From NCBI GenBank assembly GCA_023392035.1, contig JAEVZY010000132.1, positions 1 through 5,395 of the forward strand: a stretch of 5,395 nt of DNA, read 5' to 3'. Positions 1 to 3,946 of the stretch are shown here, piece by piece; the first letter of the stretch is position 1; every line of letters starts with the position of its first letter. The translations under genes and the position numbers were made by a program. Under the pieces are notes generated by a model. The model had not been told where the DNA came from, ran no database searches, and saw only the letters and a program-made list of their open reading frames with translations. The DNA comes from Pseudomonadota bacterium. GTDB lineage: Bacteria; Pseudomonadota; Gammaproteobacteria; Burkholderiales; Burkholderiaceae_D.

Positions 1-145
1 TGGTGGCCGACGGGCTGCTGCCCATCGAACCGGAGCCCGCGCTCGACCCGTAGCCCGGCGAACTCGAGCTGCTGGAAGTCTGTGCCACGGCAATGCCGGA
101 AGCCGCGAGCAGGGAAATCAAAAGTGCGGAAGCGAGGTTCTTCAT
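1..145 (-). CDS. Exported Ser/Gly-rich protein, N-terminal fragment
   Basis: Only the first 48 codons are in the window; the gene continues past the left edge. Seen: start MKNLASALLISLLAAS, with a Lys at position 2, a hydrophobic core at about residues 4-20 and an Ala-Val-Ala stretch ending at residue 21 before Gln22. This is a textbook Sec signal peptide with likely cleavage after AVA. The mature part begins with a run of six Ser (24-29) and continues with Gly, Ser, Pro and one Tyr, so it looks low-complexity and flexible. GGAG at 155-152 lies 6 nt before the ATG and fixes the start. Inference: a small secreted or periplasmic protein; the family cannot be named from this fragment. It reads away from the 61-residue gene to its right, behind about 340 bp of non-coding DNA. 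Confidence 0.75.
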   Translation of the reverse strand, partial: MKNLASALLISLLAASGIAVAQTSSSSSSPGYGSSAGSGSMGSSPSAT

Positions 146-189
146 GTTCTACTCCAAAAGGGTGAAGTGTCAGCGAAGGGAACTTTGCA

Positions 190-221
190 GACCGTGTGCC
201 CGTGCCCGGTAGTGCACGGTC
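190..221. repeat. Inverted repeat upstream of the exported-protein gene
   Basis: GACCGTG at 190-196 is matched by CACGGTC at 215-221, a perfect 7-bp inverted repeat with an 18-nt spacer. It lies 45-76 bp upstream of the start codon at 145, where it could be an operator or a structure in the 5' untranslated RNA. The role is inferred only from position. Confidence 0.35.
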
Positions 222-420
222 CGTTCATTGGTAGCGTCCCGGGCGGCGCCACTGCTTGCCGTGGGAATGGCGAGGACAAGCCTCGACACCCTTCGCGGCG
301 AACAGGGGTGACTTTTCGATTCCTGCATGCGCCGGTGGTTTTGCTGGCTGCATCTGCCTTGAGCCCGATCAACCGGAAATTCCTCAATCCCATCAAAGCT
401 TTGCTGAAGTTCAACAGGGT

Positions 421-455
421 TTTTCCACAGTCTTGTCCACTATTTGTGTGCATAA
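421..455. promoter_or_regulatory. Cluster of three DnaA-box-like nonamers
   Basis: Against the consensus TTATNCACA: TTTTCCACA at 421-429 (plus, one mismatch), TTGTCCACT at 433-441 (plus, two mismatches) and TTATGCACA at 447-455 (minus strand, exact). Three sites in 35 bp of non-coding DNA is dense. Known: such nonamers bind DnaA at origins, titration sites and DnaA-regulated promoters. No dnaA, dnaN, gidA or parAB gene is in the window, so a replication origin is not supported. Binding by DnaA is an inference. Confidence 0.4.
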
Positions 456-489
456 GTCTGCATGTGAGAAAGCCGGTTGCGGGCGCCGC

Positions 490-675
490 TCAATGTTTGT
501 CCTCGCCCGGTTGTGCCGGGCCGGTTGGATGCGCCAGGCCCGGTCCTTTCGGCGGTGGATGGGCGCTCTGGTCGTTCACCTGGCTGATCATTTTTTCAGT
601 CTCGTGCTGACCCTTGGTCTTTTCGCCGCTGCCGATGTCGGGCTCGTTGGAACGGTGGGTGGGTTCAGGGCTCAT
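490..675 (-). CDS. Small hydrophilic protein, 61 aa, unknown function
   Basis: I do not recognise a family. The protein starts MSPEPTHRSNEPDIGSGEKT. It has a charged, polar first half (residues 1-32), then a Pro/Gly/His-rich tail (39-61) ending GEDKH. It has no cysteine, no membrane segment and no signal peptide, so it is probably cytosolic and largely disordered. The start is chosen because AGGAG at 688-684 sits 8 nt before the ATG at 675. An upstream in-frame extension to 834 exists, but its composition is non-coding-like and it lacks such a site. A 6-bp GC hairpin (505-521) lies inside the last codons. The gene stands alone, divergent from the DoxX gene, with a second DnaA-box-like cluster in the spacer. 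Its reality rests on the ribosome binding site and on composition. Confidence 0.6.
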   Translation of the reverse strand: MSPEPTHRSNEPDIGSGEKTKGQHETEKMISQVNDQSAHPPPKGPGLAHPTGPAQPGEDKH

Positions 676-743
676 GGCTATCTCTCCTGCCAAAAAGGAA
701 ATAGGATGGAGGCGTGCTGCCGAAAGTTCTGCATGGATCGCTT

Positions 744-778
744 TCATCCACAGAAACCGTGGAAAACGCTGTGGACAA
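744..778. promoter_or_regulatory. Second DnaA-box-like cluster in a divergent spacer
   Basis: TCATCCACA at 744-752 (plus, one mismatch to TTATNCACA), TTTTCCACG at 766-758 (minus, two mismatches) and TTGTCCACA at 778-770 (minus, one mismatch). TCCAC (747-751) and GTGGA (759-763) also form a short inverted repeat with a 7-nt spacer. The cluster lies 69-103 bp upstream of the 61-residue gene and about 100 bp upstream of the DoxX gene. It could therefore regulate either, or be a binding site unrelated to transcription. The role is inferred. Confidence 0.35.
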
Positions 779-875
779 GTTCGGCGCCAAAGAGCTATCT
801 GTTTGAGACAGCAGGGAATTTTTTCCGTGCCCACGCGGTACGCAAAATCCTCTGCATCACATGGAGACGATGCAA

Positions 876-1274
876 ATGAGCGATCAAGTTGCCCGACTTT
901 TATTGCGGCTGCTGCTGGGCCTCTTGCTGTTGTTTCATGGGATCAGCAAGCTGGCACATGGCCTGGGGCCGATTCCCGGCTTGCTGAGCCAGCACGGCAT
1001 GCCGGCCTTCGTGGCCTATGGCGTATTCCTGGGAGAAGTGTTGGCGCCGGTGCTGATGATCCTGGGCTGGTGGACGCGCCTGGGGGCCGTGCTGGTTGTG
1101 GGCAACATGGTGTTTGCGTTGGGGCTGGTGCACACCAAGCAATTCTTCACGCTCTCGCCCACTGGTGGCTGGGCCCTGGAACTGCAGGCCTTCTATTTCT
1201 TCGTGGCGATTGCCATCCTGCTGCTGGGTGCCGGCCGGTACAGCCTGGGGGGCGCCGGCGGGCGCTGGAATTGA
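876..1274 (+). CDS. DoxX family membrane protein
   Basis: A 132-residue inner-membrane protein with the layout of the DoxX family. Seen: a first membrane segment at about 6-26 carrying the LLLGLLLLFHGISKL signature, then the GLGPIPGLLSQHGMP loop. Further segments lie at about 45-64 (with Glu54, GEVLAPVLMILG), 67-86 and 101-120, giving four in all, with a short Gly/Arg-rich tail. Known: DoxX-family proteins are small quinone- or redox-associated membrane proteins, some linked to thiosulfate oxidation or to oxidative-stress complexes; most are uncharacterised. ATG at 876 is preferred because GGAG (863-866) lies 9 nt before it. ATG at 870 is also possible; ATG at 861 lies upstream of that site. 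The gene stands alone and converges on the 85-residue gene. Physiological role unknown. Confidence 0.88.
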   Translation: MSDQVARLLLRLLLGLLLLFHGISKLAHGLGPIPGLLSQHGMPAFVAYGVFLGEVLAPVLMILGWWTRLGAVLVVGNMVFALGLVHTKQFFTLSPTGGWALELQAFYFFVAIAILLLGAGRYSLGGAGGRWN

Positions 1275-1297
1275 AGGAGAGTCAGGAAGGACCCATG

Positions 1298-1330
1298 GCC
1301 GTGCTTGAGCGCCCACAAGGCGCTCACGGC
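1298..1330. terminator. Hairpin between convergent genes, possible terminator
   Basis: GCCGTG (1298-1303) pairs with CACGGC (1325-1330), and AGCGCC (1308-1313) with GGCGCT (1319-1324). The loop is 5 nt and a 4-nt bulge (1304-1307) sits on the left arm. It lies between the stop of the DoxX gene (1274) and the stop of the minus-strand 85-residue gene (1368), where a shared terminator is expected. No U-run follows on either strand, so intrinsic termination is uncertain. Confidence 0.4.
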
Positions 1331-1367
1331 ATGCCATGACATGATGGCTCATGCCATGGCGGACGGT

Positions 1368-1625
1368 TTATTGGTTGAACTCGAAGCCTTGCTGCAGGGG
1401 CCGCGGTTCACGTTCCAGCACGCGTGGACGGCGCACGGGCTGGACCAATCCGGTCAGGCGGCAGACATTGCTGCGCATTTCGGTCAGCAACTCGGATTGC
1501 GCCAGGCGTACCAGGTTGCGTAGAGACTCCCTGAACAGGTGTCGCTCGCGCGCGCTCATGTCCTTGCGGCAGCTGGCGTTCACCATTTCGGCTATCACGG
1601 CGTCAGTTCCTTTCTTGGACTTCAT
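1368..1625 (-). CDS. Small basic helical protein, 85 aa, unknown function
   Basis: Starts MKSKKGTDAVIAEMVNASCR. Residues 8-58 look like two or three amphipathic helices (for example RHLFRESLRNLVRLAQSELL at about 28-47), rich in Arg, Leu and Glu. The last 25 residues form an Arg/Pro-rich tail (PVRRPRVLEREPRP). It has no membrane segment or signal peptide and two isolated cysteines (19, 55). The start is well supported: GGAGG at 1636-1632 lies 6 nt before the ATG at 1625. The composition suggests a cytosolic protein that could bind nucleic acid or a partner protein, but no family is recognised and no function is claimed. It is divergent from the DksA-like gene, sharing a 169-bp spacer full of inverted repeats, and convergent with the DoxX gene. 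Small open frames on the plus strand here are shadows. Confidence 0.65.
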   Translation of the reverse strand: MKSKKGTDAVIAEMVNASCRKDMSARERHLFRESLRNLVRLAQSELLTEMRSNVCRLTGLVQPVRRPRVLEREPRPLQQGFEFNQ

Positions 1626-1677
1626 GATGGTCCTCCGTAGGCTCGTATTGCTTTCGCTAGGTCTGTTTTAGCGGCAA

Positions 1678-1700
1678 CTTTACGGTAAGGGAATGTAAAG
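1678..1700. repeat. Inverted repeat CTTTAC/GTAAAG in divergent spacer
   Basis: CTTTAC (1678-1683) and GTAAAG (1695-1700) are perfect 6-bp arms with an 11-nt spacer, with another GTAAG in between (1685-1689). It lies 53-75 bp upstream of the minus-strand 85-residue gene. An operator is possible but unproven. Confidence 0.35.
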
Positions 1701-1718
1701 GCTGGGCAACTAGTGCGG

Positions 1719-1734
1719 TTTGAGAAAGCTCAAA
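1719..1734 (+). repeat. Perfect 6-bp hairpin followed by T4
   Basis: TTTGAG (1719-1724), loop AAAG, CTCAAA (1729-1734), then TTTT at 1735-1738. On the plus strand this has the shape of a very weak intrinsic terminator or attenuator ahead of the DksA-like gene. The AT-rich stem makes strong termination unlikely, so an operator is an equal possibility. Confidence 0.35.
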
Positions 1735-1737
1735 TTT

Positions 1738-1747
1738 TGAACGTTCA
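1738..1747. repeat. Perfect 10-bp palindrome TGAACGTTCA
   Basis: A gapless palindrome four bases after the hairpin at 1719-1734 and six bases before the inverted repeat at 1754-1776. Its size and symmetry suit a dimeric regulator site. The binding protein is unknown. Confidence 0.35.
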
Positions 1748-1753
1748 TCAACT

Positions 1754-1776
1754 TGTCCACTGCCGCTCGGTGGACA
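1754..1776 (+). repeat. Inverted repeat TGTCCAC/GTGGACA before the DksA-like gene
   Basis: Perfect 7-bp arms (1754-1760 and 1770-1776) with a 9-nt loop, ending 18 bases before ATG 1795 and followed by GCTTATCTTTTT (1777-1788). As RNA this would be a stable stem followed by a U-rich tract, so it could act as an attenuator or hold back translation. The left arm lies in TTGTCCACT, two mismatches from a DnaA box. Confidence 0.45.
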
Positions 1777-1794
1777 GCTTATCTTTTTGATTAC

Positions 1795-2187
1795 ATGTCA
1801 CACTTGTCCGCGCAAAGCCTGCAAAAACTGAAGTCCATGCTCGATACGCGGGAGCGCGAACTGCGCGCCGATGTGAGCCGCGAGCAGGAGCAGAAAGACA
1901 CATTTCGCGATATCGCAACCGAGCAGGCCGACCCGGGCGACCAATCCTTTGCCGACCTCACCACCGATCTCGACAATGCCGCCATCGGCCGCGATGTGGG
2001 CGAGTTGCGCGCCATCCAGCGCGCCCGTGCCCACATGGAAAACGACACCTATGGCATTTGCGTCGATTGCGGCGAACCGATACCCGAGGGGCGCTTGATG
2101 GCGCAGCCCACCGCCGAGCGTTGCGCGCGCGACCAGGAGGCATGGGAGAAGGCACACCCGGCGTCGGGACGCGGGTCTGCCATGTAG
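1795..2187 (+). CDS. DksA/TraR family zinc-finger regulator
   Basis: A 130-residue member of the DksA/TraR family, whose proteins enter the RNA polymerase secondary channel and, with ppGpp in the case of DksA, reset promoter choice. Seen: a predicted coiled coil from about residue 4 to 80, with the tip motif around 45-51 (A-D46-P-G-D49-Q-S), so both tip acidic residues of the DxxDxA motif are kept but Ala is replaced by Ser. The C-terminal zinc finger has C89-x2-C92-x17-C110, but the expected fourth Cys is Asp113. The segment YGICVDCGEPIPEGRLMAQP is typical of the family. It is shorter than E. coli DksA (151 residues), as many paralogues are. ATG 1795 is chosen although no good Shine-Dalgarno is visible. 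An in-frame TTG at 1753 lies within an inverted repeat and would add 14 atypical residues. Probably an accessory paralogue rather than the main DksA. Confidence 0.88.
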   Translation: MSHLSAQSLQKLKSMLDTRERELRADVSREQEQKDTFRDIATEQADPGDQSFADLTTDLDNAAIGRDVGELRAIQRARAHMENDTYGICVDCGEPIPEGRLMAQPTAERCARDQEAWEKAHPASGRGSAM

Positions 2188-2202
2188 CGCGCACCGGCGC
2201 GC
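2187..2202. terminator. GC-rich hairpin between convergent genes
   Basis: GCGCGC (2187-2192), loop ACCG, GCGCGC (2197-2202). The first base is the last base of the DksA-like stop codon, and the deaminase gene ends 28 bases further on. Position and symmetry suggest a shared transcription end, but there is no T-run on either strand. Confidence 0.3.
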
Positions 2203-2230
2203 AAGACCGACGCTCAAGGCCGGCTCCGCT

Positions 2231-3247
2231 TCAGGGCAGGGCGAAAAAGCGCTCCACCTCGTCCAGCAGGCGGACCTTGTCCGCGGCCGGCAGGAAAGCC
2301 GCCTCGAAGCTGTTGCGCGCCAGTGTCCGGGCATCCTCGCGGGTCAGCGGCAAGGCTTCGAAGGCGGCCACCAGGTTGTCGTTCATGTAGCCGCCGAAAT
2401 AGGCCGGGTCGTCGGAGTTGACCGTGGCCGCAAGGCCGGCGCGCAACAGGCGCGCCAGGTTATGGTCACCGATGCGATCGAAGACCCGCAATTTCACATT
2501 GGAGAGCGGACACACGGTCAGCGGCATGCGGCTGGCGGCCAGCCTTTGCACCAGTTCCGCATCTTCCAGGCAACGCACGCCGTGGTCGATCCGCTCCACC
2601 TGCAGCACGTCAAGAGCGCTGCGGATGTAGGCCGGCGGTCCTTCCTCGCCGGCATGCGCTACCCGGTGCAAGCCGAGTTCGCCGCAACGGGCAAATACGC
2701 GCGCAAATTTCTCCGGCGGATGGCCGCGTTCCGAGGAATCCAGGCCGACCCCGATGATCTTGTCGCGGTGCGGCAGTGCCTGGTCCAGGGTGGCGAAGGC
2801 GTCGTCCTCGCTCAAGTGGCGCAGGAAGCACATGATGAGTCCGCCGCTGATCCGGTATTTGCGCGCGGCATCCTGCATCGCTGAAAACAGGCCGTCGATC
2901 ACGGCCTCAAAGGGTACGCCACGCGCGGTATGGGTCTGCGGATCGAAAAACATTTCCACATGGCGCACGTTGTCGGCATGGGCACGTTCAAGGTAAGCCC
3001 AGGCCATGTCGTAAAAATCCTGGCGCGTCATCAGCACGCTGGCGCCGGCGTAATAGATGTCGAGGAAGGATTGCAGGTCCTGGAAATCATAGGCGCGGCG
3101 CAAGCTGGCCACGTCCGGATAATTCAATGCAACGCCATTGCGCCTGGCGAGGTCAAAGATAAGCTCGGGTTCAAGCGAGCCTTCGATGTGGATATGCAGT
3201 TCGGCTTTGGGCATGCCGCATACCAGGTCGCGCAGGTGCTGATCCAT
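2231..3247 (-). CDS. add: Adenosine deaminase superfamily enzyme, probably adenine deaminase
   Basis: A 338-residue zinc hydrolase of the adenosine/adenine deaminase family, cytosolic, in purine salvage. Seen: the metal motif H18-x-H20 in PKAELHIHIEGSLEPEL; the catalytic HAGEE at 198-202 with zinc ligand His198 and proton-shuttling Glu201; His222 in RIDHGVR; and Asp279-Asp280 in VNSDDPAYFGG. All key residues are present. Segments such as FFDPQTHT (100-107), FLRHLSE (141-147) and GLDSSE (168-173) match, from memory, the Pseudomonas protein PA0148, which was shown to deaminate adenine to hypoxanthine rather than adenosine. Adenine is therefore the likelier substrate, although pipelines usually name such genes add. 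The start at 3247 is set by GAGGA (3258-3254), 6 nt before the ATG, and fits the family N-terminus; the frame remains open upstream but without family-like sequence. Single gene, divergent from the DUF4126 gene. Confidence 0.93.
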   Translation of the reverse strand: MDQHLRDLVCGMPKAELHIHIEGSLEPELIFDLARRNGVALNYPDVASLRRAYDFQDLQSFLDIYYAGASVLMTRQDFYDMAWAYLERAHADNVRHVEMFFDPQTHTARGVPFEAVIDGLFSAMQDAARKYRISGGLIMCFLRHLSEDDAFATLDQALPHRDKIIGVGLDSSERGHPPEKFARVFARCGELGLHRVAHAGEEGPPAYIRSALDVLQVERIDHGVRCLEDAELVQRLAASRMPLTVCPLSNVKLRVFDRIGDHNLARLLRAGLAATVNSDDPAYFGGYMNDNLVAAFEALPLTREDARTLARNSFEAAFLPAADKVRLLDEVERFFALP

Positions 3248-3307
3248 GGTCGGTCCTCGACTGGGAAATGGCGACATGGTAGGTGCGGCGCGCATGCCAT
3301 GCAAGAC

Positions 3308-3316
3308 TGCTATAGT
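3308..3316 (+). promoter_or_regulatory. Possible extended -10 promoter for the DUF4126 gene
   Basis: TGCTATAGT fits the extended -10 pattern TGnTATAAT with one mismatch. It lies 45 bp before ATG 3362 in the 114-bp divergent spacer. No good -35 is seen 17 bp upstream, which an extended -10 can tolerate. Read on the other strand, the same bases give TATAGC (3314-3309) with TTGGAT (3339-3334) at a long 19-bp spacing, which might serve the deaminase gene. Confidence 0.35.
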
Positions 3317-3361
3317 CCCAGCCAAGCTCTTACATCCAACTGAACAGCCAGCGCCTGCAGC

Positions 3362-3946
3362 ATGACTGAATTGTTTCCCGCCGCCGCCATGGCCGCCGGC
3401 CTGTCCTGGGCCAGCGGCATCCGCCTGTACATGACCTTGTTTATTGCCGGCTGGCTCGGCCGGCTCGGCTGGATTGTGCTGCCGCACAGCCTGCAGGTGC
3501 TGGAGTCGAACTGGGTGCTGGCAGTCACGGGCGGCCTGTTTGCGGTCGAATTCCTGGCCGACAAGGTACCTGGCGTCGATTCGGTGTGGGATGCCATACA
3601 GACTTTCATCCGCATCCCGGCCGGCGCGGTGCTGGGGGCGGACACCCTGGGTCAGGCCGACCCGGCGCTGACCGCGGTGGCGGCGCTACTGGGCGGCACC
3701 TTTGCCGCCGGCGCCCATGCCACCAAGGCCGGCAGCCGCGCCCTGATCAATACTTCACCCGAACCGTTCAGCAACTGGGCCGCCTCGTTTTCCGAAGAGG
3801 CCCTGGTGGCGACCGGTCTCTGGGCCGCCTTCTTCCAGCCCTGGGTACTGGTGCTGATCCTGGTCCTGTTCGCCCTGCTGGCGGTCTGGCTGTTGCCCAA
3901 GCTGTGGCGCGGCTTGCGCTGGCTGGCGCGGCGGCTGGCGGCCTGA
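3362..3946 (+). CDS. DUF4126 family membrane protein
   Basis: A 194-residue integral membrane protein. Seen: conserved blocks typical of DUF4126, namely SGIRLYMTLFIAGWLGRLG (18-36), VEFLADKVPGVDSVWD (62-77) followed by FIRIPAGAVLGA (82-93), and HATKAGSRALINTSPEPFSN (119-138). Likely membrane segments lie at about 7-31, 50-66, 87-116 and 148-178, with an Arg-rich C-terminal tail (180-191) probably on the cytoplasmic side. The molecular function of the family is not known to me. No strong Shine-Dalgarno precedes ATG 3362, but it is the first start in frame and the protein begins as family members do. Its stop TGA (3944-3946) shares its last A with the ATG of the next gene, so translation of the permease is probably coupled to it. 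That suggests, without proving, a shared envelope role. Confidence 0.88.
   Translation: MTELFPAAAMAAGLSWASGIRLYMTLFIAGWLGRLGWIVLPHSLQVLESNWVLAVTGGLFAVEFLADKVPGVDSVWDAIQTFIRIPAGAVLGADTLGQADPALTAVAALLGGTFAAGAHATKAGSRALINTSPEPFSNWAASFSEEALVATGLWAAFFQPWVLVLILVLFALLAVWLLPKLWRGLRWLARRLAA

Larger units (their letters stand above)
146..489. other. Intergenic region without a convincing gene
   Basis: Open frames cross this stretch on both strands, but none has a ribosome binding site, a recognisable domain or convincing composition. It holds the leader of the exported-protein gene, an inverted repeat at 190-221, a perfect 10-bp palindrome CAAAGCTTTG at 394-403 and a cluster of DnaA-box-like nonamers at 421-455. 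I could not pick out a credible -35/-10 pair. Confidence 0.6.

Noticed and set aside
142..453. Minus-strand open frame of 103 codons in the left spacer
   Set aside because: It overlaps the start of the signal-peptide gene in another frame, has no convincing Shine-Dalgarno, and its composition is that of non-coding sequence.
505..521. Perfect GC hairpin GCCCGG/CCGGGC as a terminator of the 61-residue gene
   Set aside because: It lies inside the coding region before the stop at 490 and has no T-run in the minus-strand direction.
421..778. Chromosomal or plasmid replication origin
   Set aside because: Apart from the DnaA-box-like sites there is no clear AT-rich unwinding region or iteron array, and no dnaA, dnaN, gidA, rep or par gene nearby.
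256..879. Long plus-strand open frame, and other overlapping frames at 167-610 and 614-1339
   Set aside because: No ribosome binding site and no recognisable domain; rich in Trp, Cys and Arg, and they overlap better-supported genes on either strand.
1305..1671. Plus-strand frames of 72 and 106 codons after the DoxX gene
   Set aside because: They lack ribosome binding sites and lie antisense to the better-supported 85-residue minus-strand gene; the first also starts inside the intergenic hairpin.
2418..3343. Plus-strand frames across the deaminase gene
   Set aside because: They are antisense shadows; the minus strand encodes a complete deaminase with all active-site residues.
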